Assembly (NCBI RefSeq): GCF_018860505.1
Contig: NZ_JAHKPU010000013.1
Span: 52,042 to 116,041, forward strand
DNA: 64,000 nucleotides
From: Pacificibacter marinus
Lineage (GTDB): Bacteria > Pseudomonadota > Alphaproteobacteria > Rhodobacterales > Rhodobacteraceae
Direction: 5' to 3'
Shown here piece by piece: positions 37,111 through 48,970 of the stretch. The notes under the pieces were generated by a model. That model did no database searches. It had not been told where the DNA came from and saw nothing but the letters and a program-made list of their open reading frames with translations. The position numbers were made by a program, and so were the translations under genes. The first letter of the stretch is position 1; each line of letters begins with the position of its first letter.

Positions 37111-39756
37111 TTAGCCCTCCAAAACTTTTGTGGCGGCTGCAATGGCTGCATCCGCGCCGGAAATGTCTTTGCCGCCGCCTTGGGCCATGCTTGGGCGACC
37201 ACCGCCGCCTTGGCCACCAAGTTCAACGACTGCCGCTTTCAAAATATCTACAGCCGACAAAGTGCTCGTCAGATCATCTGTGACACCTGTGGCCACGGCA
37301 ACTTTGCCATCGTCATCAGAAATCAGCAGTACAGCGCCAGACCCAAGGTTGTCTTTATGCGCGTCAATCAGACCACGCAGGTCTTTACCACTCACACCAG
37401 ACAAAACTTGCGCGATGAATTTAACGCCATTGATTTCAACAACATCCGCCGCAGCATCCCCAGACATGGCCAGTTCTTTTTTCAGATTTGCGACCTCTTG
37501 CTCAAGACGCTTACGCTCTTCAGACAAGGCTTTCACACGATCGACAACGCCCGCGATGGGGGTTTTCAACACTGCCGCAATCTGCACACTGCGATCGGCT
37601 TCAAGCGCCAAATGATCCAAAGCCGCTTGACCTGTCAGCGCCTCAATCCGGCGCACCCCCGCAGACGAGGCTTGATCGCCAAGAACGACACAAGCACCGA
37701 TATCGCCCGTGCGCGTCACATGTGTGCCGCCACAAAGCTCAAGCGAATATGTTTTGCCGTTCTGGCCCTTTCCGGTGTCGGCCATGCCCATTGAAACCAC
37801 ACGCACTTCATCGCCGTATTTTTCACCAAACTGCGCCTGCGCGCCGATGGCGCGGGCATCGTCTGGGGTCATGATACGGGTTTCAACTGCGGTGTTTTGG
37901 CGGATGAAAGCATTGACGTCTTGTTCAACCTTGGCCAATTCTTGTGCTGTCAGGCCTTTGTTATGCGAGAAATCGAACCGCAAACGATCAGGCGCGTTCA
38001 AAGACCCGCGCTGTGCCACGTGATCGCCCAAGGCGACGCGCAGGGCTTCGTGCAACAAATGCGTCGCAGAGTGATTGGCACGGATGGCTGCACGACGCTC
38101 AGAATCGACGGTCAAAACCGCATTCGCGCCAGTTTCAATCGTGCCCTCAGTGACTTTGGCCATGTGAATGAACACACCAGCAACCTTTTTGGTATCTGTA
38201 ATCTCGGCTGTACCTGTGGCTGTGCGGATCACGCCGCTATCGCCCACTTGACCGCCGCTTTCGCCATAGAACGGCGTTTGATTCACAACGATAGAGACTT
38301 CATCGCCAGCCTTCGCGGAAGGCGTTACAACTGAGTCCGCGACAAGCGCCAAAACTTGACCCTCTGCAGTTTCAGTATCGTAGCCCAAAAATTCGGTCAC
38401 GCCGTGTTCTTCAGCAATCTCGAACCAAATGGTAGCGTCAGCTGTTGCACCAGATCCAGACCACGCCGCACGCGCTTTGGCTTTTTGCTCAGCCATTGCT
38501 GAATCAAACCCGTCGGTGTCGACCTCTAGGCCCTTTTCACGCAAAGCGTCTTGGGTCAGATCGAGAGGAAAACCATAGGTGTCGTAAAGTTTAAACGCAG
38601 AGGCACCAGGCAATTTCGCGCCATCAGGCAAGCCGCCAAGTTCGTCATCCAACAGGCGCAAGCCACGCTCAAGCGTTGTTTTAAAACGGGTTTCTTCCAG
38701 TTTCAGCGTTTCTTCGATCATCGCTTGGCCGTGACGCAACTCTGGGTAAGCCTCGCCCATTTGTTTGATCAAAGCTGGCACCAATTGGTGCATCACGGGA
38801 TCTTTGGCCCCCAGCAAATGCGCATGACGCATCGCACGCCGCATGATGCGACGCAGTACATAACCGCGCCCTTCGTTGGATGGCATCACACCATCGGCAA
38901 TCAAAAACGACGTCGACCGTAGGTGATCGGCGATCACGCGGTGATGCACATTTTTGTCGCCAAAAGGATCTGAATGCGTCGCATGAGCAGAGGCCTCAAT
39001 CAACGCCTTCATCATGTCAGTGTCGTAATTGTCGTGACTGCCCTGCAAAAGTGCCGAAATACGCTCAAGGCCCATACCTGTATCGATGGACTGCATATCG
39101 AGGTCGATCATTGACCCATCGGCGAACCGTTCGTTTTGCATGAAAACGATGTTCCAGATTTCAATAAAGCGGTCACCGTCTTCTTCTGGTGAACCGGGTG
39201 GGCCGCCCCAAATATGTTCGCCGTGATCATAGAAAATTTCAGTGCAGGGTCCACAAGGCCCCGTATCACCCATCTGCCAAAAGTTGTCAGAGGTTGCGAT
39301 GCGGATGATCCGATCTTCGGGCACGCCAAGCTTTTTCCAAATGCCATAAGATTCATCATCGGTATGATACACAGTGACCGAAAGTTTTTCTTTCGGGATT
39401 TGGTAGACCTCGGTGACCAGCGTCCAAGCATGGGAAATGGCTTGTTCTTTAAAGTAATCACCAAAGGAAAAGTTACCGAGCATCTCAAAAAACGTGTGGT
39501 GACGCGCAGTATATCCCACATTATCGAGGTCATTGTGTTTGCCGCCTGCGCGCACACATTTTTGCGCTGAAGTGGCGCGCACATAATCGCGCTTCTCAAC
39601 ACCGGTGAAACAGTTCTTAAACTGAACCATCCCCGAATTAACGAACATCAAGGTTGGATCATTGCGTGGAACCAGCGGAGAGCTGTCCACGATGGTGTGA
39701 TCGTTCTTCTCGAAGTAATTGAGGAAGGTGGAGCGAATATCGTTGACGGTTGGCAT
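37111..39756 (-). CDS. alaS: Alanyl-tRNA synthetase
   Basis: Charges tRNA-Ala. The 881-residue protein is full length: the N-terminal catalytic core begins [20 protein letters not shown] and includes [18 protein letters not shown] and [17 protein letters not shown]. The tRNA-binding region follows, then the editing domain with zinc ligands in [12 protein letters not shown] and [13 protein letters not shown]. Last come a coiled-coil ([18 protein letters not shown]) and the C-Ala domain with [16 protein letters not shown]. It lies downstream of recA on the same strand, a common alphaproteobacterial arrangement, but a hairpin separates them. Confidence 0.97.
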   Translation of the reverse strand: MPTVNDIRSTFLNYFEKNDHTIVDSSPLVPRNDPTLMFVNSGMVQFKNCFTGVEKRDYVRATSAQKCVRAGGKHNDLDNVGYTARHHTFFEMLGNFSFGDYFKEQAISHAWTLVTEVYQIPKEKLSVTVYHTDDESYGIWKKLGVPEDRIIRIATSDNFWQMGDTGPCGPCTEIFYDHGEHIWGGPPGSPEEDGDRFIEIWNIVFMQNERFADGSMIDLDMQSIDTGMGLERISALLQGSHDNYDTDMMKALIEASAHATHSDPFGDKNVHHRVIADHLRSTSFLIADGVMPSNEGRGYVLRRIMRRAMRHAHLLGAKDPVMHQLVPALIKQMGEAYPELRHGQAMIEETLKLEETRFKTTLERGLRLLDDELGGLPDGAKLPGASAFKLYDTYGFPLDLTQDALREKGLEVDTDGFDSAMAEQKAKARAAWSGSGATADATIWFEIAEEHGVTEFLGYDTETAEGQVLALVADSVVTPSAKAGDEVSIVVNQTPFYGESGGQVGDSGVIRTATGTAEITDTKKVAGVFIHMAKVTEGTIETGANAVLTVDSERRAAIRANHSATHLLHEALRVALGDHVAQRGSLNAPDRLRFDFSHNKGLTAQELAKVEQDVNAFIRQNTAVETRIMTPDDARAIGAQAQFGEKYGDEVRVVSMGMADTGKGQNGKTYSLELCGGTHVTRTGDIGACVVLGDQASSAGVRRIEALTGQAALDHLALEADRSVQIAAVLKTPIAGVVDRVKALSEERKRLEQEVANLKKELAMSGDAAADVVEINGVKFIAQVLSGVSGKDLRGLIDAHKDNLGSGAVLLISDDDGKVAVATGVTDDLTSTLSAVDILKAAVVELGGQGGGGRPSMAQGGGKDISGADAAIAAATKVLEG

Positions 39757-39864
39757 ATTGGGCTCTTCTCGCAGGCTGGATTGCGGTTGTTCCCAAAGGG
39801 TTTACCCAAGCCAGTGAGGGCTGTCCATGCCAAGCTGACTTGAACAAGGCAAAACCTAACAAAC

Positions 39865-39895
39865 AAGGGCCACAGCATTTTTGCCATGGCCCTTT
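39865..39895 (-). terminator. Intrinsic terminator after recA
   Basis: On the minus strand AAAGGGCCA pairs with TGGCCCTT over a 14-base loop, followed by TGTTTGTT. Confidence 0.7.
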
Positions 39896-39934
39896 AATAC
39901 ATTAAAAGCAGAGATATCTTAAACGCTGTGCGAC

Positions 39935-41032
39935 CTATTCGTCGTCAAGCACGTCGGATTTATCGCCTGCATTGCCGGCTGCGACATCCATATCAAAGTC
40001 TAACCCGTGCGCTGCGCGAATTTTATCTTCAATTTCAAGCGCCATTTGCGGATTATCCCGCAGATATTTCTTAGCGTTTTCGCGCCCTTGCCCGATACGT
40101 TCATCGCCGTAAGAATACCAAGAGCCTGATTTATCAACCACGCCAGCTTTGGCACCGAGATCCAACAGTTCGCCCCGTTTAGAAATGCCTTCGCCGTACA
40201 TGATGTCAAATTCTACCACCTTAAACGGAGGAGCCACTTTGTTTTTGACAATCTTCACGCGGGTTTCATTGCCAACGATTTCATCACGATCTTTGATCGA
40301 TCCGATACGGCGAATATCCATCCGCACTGAAGAATAGAACTTCAAAGCGTTGCCGCCAGATGTCGTCTCGGGTGAGCCAAACATCACACCGATTTTCATC
40401 CGAATTTGGTTGATGAAAATCACTGTACAGCCAGAGCGATTGATAGAACCGGTCAGTTTGCGCATGGCTTGCGACATCAAACGCGCTTGGACGCCAACAG
40501 AGCTGTCGCCCATGTCGCCTTCAAGTTCGGACTTTGGTGTCAGGGCCGCAACAGAGTCGACGACGACCATGGATACAGCACCAGATCGCACCAAGGTGTC
40601 AACAATTTCAAGACCTTGCTCACCAGTATCAGGTTGCGAGATCAACAACTCATCAAGATCAACCCCCAGCTTGCGGGCATAGATCGGATCAAGTGCGTGC
40701 TCGGCATCAACAAAGGCACAGACGCCGCCTTTTTTTTGTTCTTCTGCGATACAGTGCAATGTCAGCGTTGTTTTACCTGAACTTTCAGGGCCGTAGATTT
40801 CTACGATACGCCCTTTCGGAAGACCGCCAATGCCTAAGGCAATATCCAGCCCAATAGAACCTGTGGAGGTCGCTTCAATCTCTTGGGCTGGATTGTCCGC
40901 CCCCATTTTCATGATCGAGCCTTTGCCAAACTGCCGCTCAATCTGAGCCAGTGCACTGTCGAGCGCTTTTTGCTTGTCGCCGCTTTGTTTGTCGCCGTTT
41001 TTTTTCATGGTCTTGTCTGCCGCCGTAGCCAT
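39935..41032 (-). CDS. recA: Recombinase RecA
   Basis: DNA strand-exchange protein and SOS coprotease. The 365-residue protein has the Walker [12 protein letters not shown] at residues 81-91, Walker [12 protein letters not shown], the L1 region [15 protein letters not shown] and L2 [21 protein letters not shown]. It has a slightly long basic N-terminus ([16 protein letters not shown]) and an acidic C-terminal tail ending DVLDDE. A GTTC-N7-GTTC LexA box 75 bases upstream indicates SOS induction. Confidence 0.98.
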   Translation of the reverse strand: MATAADKTMKKNGDKQSGDKQKALDSALAQIERQFGKGSIMKMGADNPAQEIEATSTGSIGLDIALGIGGLPKGRIVEIYGPESSGKTTLTLHCIAEEQKKGGVCAFVDAEHALDPIYARKLGVDLDELLISQPDTGEQGLEIVDTLVRSGAVSMVVVDSVAALTPKSELEGDMGDSSVGVQARLMSQAMRKLTGSINRSGCTVIFINQIRMKIGVMFGSPETTSGGNALKFYSSVRMDIRRIGSIKDRDEIVGNETRVKIVKNKVAPPFKVVEFDIMYGEGISKRGELLDLGAKAGVVDKSGSWYSYGDERIGQGRENAKKYLRDNPQMALEIEDKIRAAHGLDFDMDVAAGNAGDKSDVLDDE

Positions 41033-41106
41033 TGTTCAATTCCTTATCACACACCCCTGAACTGGCGGCAACGACTGCCTGCACAACGCACAAAGGATTT
41101 GCTTAT

Positions 41107-41121
41107 GTTCGCCTCTTGTTC
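41107..41121 (-). promoter_or_regulatory. LexA (SOS) box of recA
   Basis: GTTCGCCTCTTGTTC matches the alphaproteobacterial LexA consensus GTTC-N7-GTTC exactly. It lies 75 bases upstream of the recA ATG, where the promoter is expected. Confidence 0.85.
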
Positions 41122-41211
41122 TTATTAACCTTTATGAGACCAAAAGGAGAACACATCAATCAATTTTTTTCATAAAACCAATGATCAAAGGTTATGGTTA
41201 ATATTTAATTG

Positions 41212-41262
41212 AGATGTGACACATCTAATTCCATCTTGAGATATTACATAAGAAGATACATC
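41212..41262. repeat. Cluster of AGAT/ATCT palindromes
   Basis: AGATGTGACACATCT (41212-41226) is a perfect 15-base palindrome. Within the next 36 bases follow ATCTTGAGAT and AAGATACATCTT, both also perfect palindromes, sharing ATCT/AGAT arms. It lies between cckA and recA and could bind a dimeric regulator. It could also simply be structure-forming spacer DNA. Confidence 0.45.
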
Positions 41263-41323
41263 TTAATGTATTGTTTAAAATGAACTATTGTGCATTAGAA
41301 ATACAGAAAAACTTCGATTTATC

Positions 41324-43627
41324 TCACTGCAATTGCGTCTGTACCGTGGCAGTTAATTCCGACAAAGAAAACGGTTTGGGTAAAAATACAGAATTGGGAA
41401 TGCGGGCCTGTTGCTCGGAAAAATGATCTTCGGCATAGCCGGACACAAACACGACTTTCACATTTGGACGCCTTTTGAGTGCCTCTGACACCCATGTAGG
41501 CCCATCCATCCCAGGCATGATTACATCGCTAACAAACAAATCCACATCAAGCTCTGGGTTTTCTAAGGTCTCAAGCGCCTCTTCCGCGCAATCCGCCTCG
41601 ATCACTGTATATCCACGCATCCTTAGCGCACGAGATGCAAAAGCCCGCACAGGTGCTTCATCTTCAACCAACAAGATAACACCTGATCCACGCGCAGCTT
41701 GGTTTTCGATCACCTCAATAGCAGGGGGTTTTGTTTCAACGATGGCCTCAGCAAGCGCTGTATGCGCCGGCAAATAAATAGAGAACGACGTTCCAGTGCC
41801 AACGACCGAATCAACAAAGATAAACCCACCAGTCTGCTTGATAATCCCATAAGCCGTAGACAGCCCTAAACCGGTGCCTTCCCCCGTGCGTTTCGTGGTG
41901 AAAAAAGGTTCGAATATTTTCTGTAAACGCTCTGGTGGAATCCCGACACCTTGATCGGTGACCTTGACCAAAACATATTCCCCTTCAGGCACTGAGGCCC
42001 GATCACGCACCATAACTGACGTCAAAACTTCATTGCGTGTCTCAATTTTGATTTCTCCCCCTGCGGACATAGCATCACGCGCATTGACCACAAGATTCAT
42101 GATCACCTGTTCAAGCTGGCGCTTATCCACACGGATCGGCAAAAGTCCCACGTCATGCGCCAAAGTCAGCGTGACCTTTTCACCAACAAGCCGATTCAAA
42201 AGATGGGTCAAATCGGCCAATGTATCGCGCAGATCGATCACTTCAGGTTTAAGTGTCTGTTTGCGTGAAAAAGCCAACAATTGCCCGACCAAAGAGGCTG
42301 CTCGATTGGCATTTTGATGGATTTGGACAAGATCTCCATAATCGGTATCGCTGCGATCATGACGTAAAAGTAACAAATCGCAGTGACCAGAAATCGCCGT
42401 TAACAGGTTGTTAAAGTCATGAGCAACACCGCCAGCAAGCTGGCCGATGGCTTGCATTTTTTGGCTTTGCACGAATTGCGCCTCAAGGGATTTCAACTCG
42501 GTCGCGTCAGATAAAACGGCAATAAGTTCGACTGCGTCCTTGCCTTCGATTCTATTCAAGGACACTTGCAAAAACGTATCGTTTTTGGATTGAGATGCGC
42601 GGACAAATTCAGGCTTGCGCGCCCGCCCCAAAGCCACTTCGGACACCCAATCCACAACAGAACGCCCCAGCCCCTTGACAACGTCGCCAAGGTTCAATTC
42701 ATCAGTACCGTTGACTGACAAAATTTCACGTGCGGGTCGATTGGATTGCGTGATGGACCCATCCAGACCAACCCTCAACAGAGCAACGGGCAAAGCATCA
42801 AAGGCATCCCAATCGTTCACATTGGGAGCTTTTTCAGGTAAGAAATAGACTTCACGATGCCCTTTTGCGGTGTCAAAAATGGCCGTGCGCGCGTAGATAC
42901 GTCCCTCTTTGCCCGCCAAAATATGTATATCACCCGCCCGTAAAGGCAAATCATTGACGATACGATCAAGCTGCGTATCCCGATGCCCAATCAAGCGTCG
43001 AAGTGCGTCATTAACGCACAAAACAGATCCCGATGTCGAAAGCGTTAGCATGGGCAAAGATATGGCATCTTTGGGCGCCCCATGGCCTCTATCCGCGATG
43101 TCTTCGAGACGCCATAAAAAGCCATCTTCGCCCAGCAAATGCACCGACAATCGTATATGCCCTTGGCGCATCACAACATCTTCGCGGGCTGCGCCTTTGG
43201 CCAAGGCCCGCGATTGCAGCCGCGCGAGCGTGGCACTTGGCGCAGCGAAAAGATTTTCAAGCGCCGCCAGCAAGGTTTGCCCCCCGTGCCCGCCGAACCG
43301 TTCAATAGCAGCTGCGTTTTCATACCCGATGACACCATCTATATCAGTGGTGAATGAGGGGGCTGCATCATGAGATACAAATTCAGAGATCAATCCATGA
43401 ACGCGTTTACGTTTGGTGGAATGTCTGCGCGCCGCGATAGCGATGATTGCAGAGGACCACAGCAAAATCGCGCCGACAGAAAACCCCATAAGGCCGATTG
43501 GCGTCTGCGGTGCTAAAAGCGCAACCATACAACAGACCGCGCCACCGATAGCAATTTTGAGTGCATCTGGAAAAAGGCGCAGCGCCAGTTTTGTAAATTT
43601 ACCAGCCGTCAATGCACCGCTCGTCAT
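41324..43627 (-). CDS. cckA: Hybrid histidine kinase CckA
   Basis: Membrane kinase/phosphatase at the top of the CckA-ChpT-CtrA phosphorelay, which in Rhodobacterales controls motility, gene transfer agents and other traits. The 767-residue protein has two N-terminal helices (about 20-70), PAS-like domains (about 90-390), a HisKA domain with the phospho-acceptor in GGVAHDFNNLLTAISGH, and ATPase motifs NLVVNARDAM, DQGVGIPPE and GEGTGLGLSTAYGI. A C-terminal receiver follows with VSDVIMPGMDG. The ATG at 43627 has GAGGGGGG upstream. Domain order and HDFNNLL motif match CckA. Linkage upstream of recA is also seen in relatives. Confidence 0.9.
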   Translation of the reverse strand: MTSGALTAGKFTKLALRLFPDALKIAIGGAVCCMVALLAPQTPIGLMGFSVGAILLWSSAIIAIAARRHSTKRKRVHGLISEFVSHDAAPSFTTDIDGVIGYENAAAIERFGGHGGQTLLAALENLFAAPSATLARLQSRALAKGAAREDVVMRQGHIRLSVHLLGEDGFLWRLEDIADRGHGAPKDAISLPMLTLSTSGSVLCVNDALRRLIGHRDTQLDRIVNDLPLRAGDIHILAGKEGRIYARTAIFDTAKGHREVYFLPEKAPNVNDWDAFDALPVALLRVGLDGSITQSNRPAREILSVNGTDELNLGDVVKGLGRSVVDWVSEVALGRARKPEFVRASQSKNDTFLQVSLNRIEGKDAVELIAVLSDATELKSLEAQFVQSQKMQAIGQLAGGVAHDFNNLLTAISGHCDLLLLRHDRSDTDYGDLVQIHQNANRAASLVGQLLAFSRKQTLKPEVIDLRDTLADLTHLLNRLVGEKVTLTLAHDVGLLPIRVDKRQLEQVIMNLVVNARDAMSAGGEIKIETRNEVLTSVMVRDRASVPEGEYVLVKVTDQGVGIPPERLQKIFEPFFTTKRTGEGTGLGLSTAYGIIKQTGGFIFVDSVVGTGTSFSIYLPAHTALAEAIVETKPPAIEVIENQAARGSGVILLVEDEAPVRAFASRALRMRGYTVIEADCAEEALETLENPELDVDLFVSDVIMPGMDGPTWVSEALKRRPNVKVVFVSGYAEDHFSEQQARIPNSVFLPKPFSLSELTATVQTQLQ

Positions 43628-43787
43628 CAAGCCCCCCTCGACGCGCTTCGCGTGTCATACGTGTTTATCCTACTATGCCGCGAAAATGATTAACGGCATT
43701 TTAACAGTAGTAACCAACACGATAGACTTAAGAAATTAATCGGTAAAGTTGTATTGAGCAAAAATTAAACCGCAAAAGGAGAACAGA

Positions 43788-44990
43788 TCAGGCTGCTTTG
43801 GTCAAAACCGCCACATAGAATCCGTCCCCGCCTTCAAGAGGCGTGATAAGGCGATCCGATTGCAACTCAAATTCAGGGTGGCGCTCAAGAAATTTTATAA
43901 TCTGCACTTTGTTTTCCGCATCGAACACAGAACAGGTCGCATAGGCCAAAATCCCACCAACAGCGACACGTGGCACCACGTCATCAAGTATTTGGGCCTG
44001 CAAATTGGTCAGGGTATCCAGACGTGTGTCTTGTAGCGTCCATTTGGCTTGCGGCGCTCGGGCCCACGACCCCGAACCAGAACAGGGTGCGTCACATAGA
44101 ACAAGATCATAGCTCTCGGCCAAATCCGCCAAACGCACTGTGGCAATTTCGACCCCCGCACGTGAGGCACGCGGGGCAATGTCCTGCATGCGGGCAGGAT
44201 CGATATCGTGAGCGGTGACATCCATATCGGCACGGGCAGCCATCGCCAAGGCCTTGCCGCCACCGCCCGCGCAGTAATCCAAAACACGCAGACCATCTTT
44301 AAGCGGTAAAGCGTCGATAATTGCCTGCGACCCTGCATCTTGCAGCTCAACCAGACCCGTCAAATAGGCTTGAGACCGCGCAACACCGCGCGCCCCGACA
44401 GTGACTTTAAGGGCTGTCGGCGACAATGGATGAGGTTCTGTTTCAATATTATCCGCCAATAGCGCCTCTTGCGCTTCAACTAGGCTGGCTTTGCCTGTGT
44501 TCACGCGTAAAAACACCGGCGCGCGACTGCGAGAGGCATTGAGAACCGCATCAGCATCATCCTCCAAGACTTCATCATACAGTGGCAAGATCCAGTCTGG
44601 ACAATCCAAACGCACAGCACGCGGCGCATCGTCTAGATCAGGCAGATCCATCTCATCCTCAGTGAGCGGCGCAGGTGCAAATCGCGCCTCTAGGAACATC
44701 GTATCAAGATCAACGCCCGCATCGCGTAGCATGCCGATCATCAGCTGACGCCCTGTTGGGCGCGGGCCGTCTTCACAATCACCAATGCGACCACCTGCGC
44801 CGCCAAGCCAAGCATAAGACCGTAAACAGCGCAGCGCATCGAACACATGATCGCGAATAGCCGCCCGATCTTTGGACCCCGCATAGCGGTGCCCGCGCGC
44901 CCAAGAGGTCAACACCCGCTCGGCGCTTTCGCCATCCATCACAGCATCGAGAATTTCAATCGCGGCAGAAATACGGGCAACAGGAGTCAT
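43788..44990 (-). CDS. RsmB/NOP-family rRNA cytosine-C5 methyltransferase
   Basis: SAM-dependent RNA m5C methyltransferase of 400 residues. An N-terminal NusB-like helical region (about 1-140) is followed by the Rossmann domain with motif I LDYCAGGGGKALAMAA. The two catalytic cysteines lie in DAPCSGSGSW and ATCSVFDAEN, and MDVTAHDIDP contacts SAM. The likely target is 16S rRNA, as for E. coli RsmB, but the exact base cannot be read. The ATG at 44990 lies 69 bases after the guaB stop. A hairpin separates the two. Confidence 0.9.
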   Translation of the reverse strand: MTPVARISAAIEILDAVMDGESAERVLTSWARGHRYAGSKDRAAIRDHVFDALRCLRSYAWLGGAGGRIGDCEDGPRPTGRQLMIGMLRDAGVDLDTMFLEARFAPAPLTEDEMDLPDLDDAPRAVRLDCPDWILPLYDEVLEDDADAVLNASRSRAPVFLRVNTGKASLVEAQEALLADNIETEPHPLSPTALKVTVGARGVARSQAYLTGLVELQDAGSQAIIDALPLKDGLRVLDYCAGGGGKALAMAARADMDVTAHDIDPARMQDIAPRASRAGVEIATVRLADLAESYDLVLCDAPCSGSGSWARAPQAKWTLQDTRLDTLTNLQAQILDDVVPRVAVGGILAYATCSVFDAENKVQIIKFLERHPEFELQSDRLITPLEGGDGFYVAVLTKAA

Positions 44991-45029
44991 GAGCGGTATC
45001 CGTCTATGGAAAGGGTCTGGAATGAGAAA

Positions 45030-45047
45030 CGGGGGCCGAAGCCCCCG
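45030..45047 (-). terminator. Intrinsic terminator after guaB
   Basis: On the minus strand CGGGGGC-TTCG-GCCCCCG is a perfect 7-pair stem with a stable UUCG tetraloop, followed by TTTCTC. Confidence 0.85.
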
Positions 45048-45058
45048 CTGTATTATGT

Positions 45059-46588
<1,530 letters not shown>

Positions 46589-46682
46589 TTAGGGCAAGGA
46601 AACCGCAAGATTTAGTTTTGACCGCGATAAGACCTTGATGTCATTGCACAAGAGTACGGCTTAATTTGAGGCTTGGTTTGGT

Positions 46683-47687
46683 TTAAACTGTCGAAGCATT
46701 CGTCAGCTTCGACAGCGTGCCCTTCATCCACATCTGCATGATCCGATACGCGATATAAGCAACGGCCAAAGTGGCCAGTGCCAGCTCAATCCCGCCGACA
46801 TAGCGAAACGGCATAGGCATGATCAGGGCAACCATGAACATCATATTGGCAAAGGCTGCCATAGGGAACGTGAACGCACCCCACATTGGGGAAAAACCGC
46901 TTTTGGTGAGATAGCGCGCCCCTATCAAGCACACCACAAGCCCTGTCAAACCAATCCAGCCAAAGGCAATGCCAACCGCGTCATAGCCCAAAAGCACAGA
47001 GACGATGCCAAACAAAGACACAGGCGCCATGTGAATCGCCAGCAAAGGTCGCAAAGGGGCTGGCACGCCCGCGCGCATGAATTGCAGCGCAGAAATCAGC
47101 CAAATGGCCACCGCAATCGGCAAGGTGGTGGCATAGATCATCGCGGACAAAGCAACCCAGCCCAAAGGCACAGCTGCCACGGGCGCGATAATGAAGCCAA
47201 CAAAGCTAAGGTGCCAAACTGGCGTGACGCGGCGTTGTTCGGCCGGTCCCAAAATCAGCGCCCGAATGATGATGATCGCACCGACAGCATGGGCAAAAAG
47301 TCCCGCGAACAGCACGATATTCGCACCTAAAGTCCAATACGGCACCAGCGTTGCAGCCAGCAAAAACATCGACGCGGTCATGGCTGACAGCCCCGCCCGC
47401 CCCGGCAGGATTTTAGCATCATCCAGCAAGGCAGTTGGACGACGCAGCACTTTGGCCTTAAAAGCAATGCCTGCAAAAATATAGAGCAGGCAGACCGCGC
47501 CAAGCCAAATCTCACCAATCCACGACGGCGCACCAAGATGCGCACTTGCAGCGCGCCACGCCAAGCCAATGCCAAACAGCCCCAAAATCGGCGGAAAAAT
47601 CGCCAAGGGCGTTGCTCGCCACAGACCTTTGGGAGCCGCATTGAATGGTTTGGGGCTAAGGCGTTGGGATGGCGGTGTCGTGGTCAT
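46683..47687 (-). CDS. SLAC1/TehA (TDT) family anion channel or transporter
   Basis: A 334-residue integral membrane protein with about ten helices. The region RATPLAIFPPILGLFGIGLA at the start, the regular pairs of hydrophobic helices, and FTFPMAAFAN near residue 275 match the TDT family containing TehA and plant SLAC1. Family members conduct anions or were linked to tellurite and C4-dicarboxylate handling; the substrate is not readable. It stands alone between guaB and the agl operon. Confidence 0.78.
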   Translation of the reverse strand: MTTTPPSQRLSPKPFNAAPKGLWRATPLAIFPPILGLFGIGLAWRAASAHLGAPSWIGEIWLGAVCLLYIFAGIAFKAKVLRRPTALLDDAKILPGRAGLSAMTASMFLLAATLVPYWTLGANIVLFAGLFAHAVGAIIIIRALILGPAEQRRVTPVWHLSFVGFIIAPVAAVPLGWVALSAMIYATTLPIAVAIWLISALQFMRAGVPAPLRPLLAIHMAPVSLFGIVSVLLGYDAVGIAFGWIGLTGLVVCLIGARYLTKSGFSPMWGAFTFPMAAFANMMFMVALIMPMPFRYVGGIELALATLAVAYIAYRIMQMWMKGTLSKLTNASTV

Positions 47688-47869
47688 GAGCTTATCCTAC
47701 ATATTACAACTCGCGAATATCATTTGCGGTGTCGTGGCGCTAGGGGGCCTGTCGGTGATAGACTGCGCTGCGGTGTCACAGCGCAAGTATTCACGCACAA
47801 CACCCCGTACAAAACAATAGGGCCACCCAAAGGCAGCCCTATATCAAATATCACATCACCCCCGCAGCG
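47688..47869. other. Spacer between TDT gene and agl operon
   Basis: 182 bases with the agl operon terminator at 47817-47842 at one end and presumably the TDT gene promoter at the other. No gene seen. Confidence 0.5.
47817..47842 (-). terminator. Intrinsic terminator of the aglEFGAK operon
   Basis: On the minus strand ATAGGGCTGCC pairs with GGGTGGCCCTAT around TTT (one mismatch/bulge), followed by TGTTTTG. Confidence 0.8.
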
Positions 47870-48955
47870 CTATTTGCGCATCGTCACGCCATCTGCAAAC
47901 AAATGCACTTTGGCGGGATCTGCAGTGAGGCTGATCTGAGAGCCGCGCAGACCTTGGTGAATGCCAAGCAACTTAGCGATCACAGGGTCTTCATCGCGTT
48001 CGCCTTTGAAGTACACCAAAGTGACCTCACCCAAAGCTTCGGTGAAATTCACTGTGCCATTGACGATACCCGTGCCCTCGACCGTAATGAAATCTTCGGG
48101 ACGCACGCCGACGTTAACCTGACGGCCCATGTCGCTATCTTGGGTCGCAATGGCAGAGATTGCAACACCGCCGCCCGCCAGTTTCACAGTTGTCTGCACG
48201 CCCGTTTCAACAATCTCACCGGGGATCAGGTTCATCGCAGGTGAGCCGATAAACTGCGCCACAAATTCATTATCGGGGCGCTCATACAGATCCAGCGGCG
48301 ATCCCACCTGCGCGATGCCTTTGTTGGCCAAAACCACGATACGATCCGCCAAAGTCATGGCCTCGACTTGGTCGTGGGTCACATAAACCATGGTGGAGTT
48401 TGGCATGGATTCTTTGAGCTGAGCAATCTCGATCCGCGTGGCAACGCGCAAAGCGGCATCCAAGTTGGACAGGGGCTCATCAAACAAATAAACCTTCGGA
48501 TCGCGCACAATCGCGCGGCCAATGGCAACCCTTTGACGTTGACCGCCTGATAGCGCTTTCGGCAAACGGTCTAAATACGCGTCAAGCTGCAAAATCTTAG
48601 CCGCATTGCTGACGGCCTCATCGATCTCAGCCTTGGATTTTTTGGCCAATTTCAGCGCGAATGCCATGTTATCGCGCACTGTCATATGCGGGTAAAGCGC
48701 ATAGGATTGAAACACCATAGCGATGCCACGTTGTGCGGGCGGCACATCATTTACGACGACGCCATCGATCTCGAAGGTGCCACTTGATATTTTCTCAAGC
48801 CCCGCGATCATCCGCAGCAATGTGGATTTACCACATCCAGATGGCCCGACAAAGACCACCAATTCGCCGGTTTTAATATCGAGGTTGATATCTTTGAGGA
48901 CCTCGATCTTGCCGCCATAGGTTTTTGCGACGTTTTTGAGTGTAAGCTCTGCCAT
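47870..48955 (-). CDS. aglK: Alpha-glucoside ABC transporter ATP-binding protein
   Basis: Energises the AglEFG importer in the cytoplasm. The 361-residue MalK/UgpC-type protein has Walker A FVGPSGCGKSTLLRM, the ABC signature LSGGQRQRVAIGRA, Walker B VYLFDEPLSNLDAALR and the switch His in VYVTHDQVEAMTLADR. The C-terminal regulatory OB-type domain follows (IGSPAMNLIPGEI, NVGVRPEDFITV). It is the last gene of the operon before the terminator. Confidence 0.93.
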   Translation of the reverse strand: MAELTLKNVAKTYGGKIEVLKDINLDIKTGELVVFVGPSGCGKSTLLRMIAGLEKISSGTFEIDGVVVNDVPPAQRGIAMVFQSYALYPHMTVRDNMAFALKLAKKSKAEIDEAVSNAAKILQLDAYLDRLPKALSGGQRQRVAIGRAIVRDPKVYLFDEPLSNLDAALRVATRIEIAQLKESMPNSTMVYVTHDQVEAMTLADRIVVLANKGIAQVGSPLDLYERPDNEFVAQFIGSPAMNLIPGEIVETGVQTTVKLAGGGVAISAIATQDSDMGRQVNVGVRPEDFITVEGTGIVNGTVNFTEALGEVTLVYFKGERDEDPVIAKLLGIHQGLRGSQISLTADPAKVHLFADGVTMRK

Positions 48956-48970
48956 TTTGATCCCCTGCCC

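Larger units (their letters stand above)
41033..41323. other. recA/cckA intergenic region
   Basis: 291 bases. The right half (facing recA) has the LexA box at 41107-41121. The left half is very AT-rich and carries the AGAT/ATCT palindrome series at 41212-41262. No gene is seen here. On the minus strand it is both the region after cckA and the recA promoter. Confidence 0.6.

Noticed and set aside
36901..37794. 297-codon plus-strand frame opposite alaS and the DUF1330 gene
   Set aside because: Spans two real minus-strand genes and is Cys/His-rich noise; no start context.
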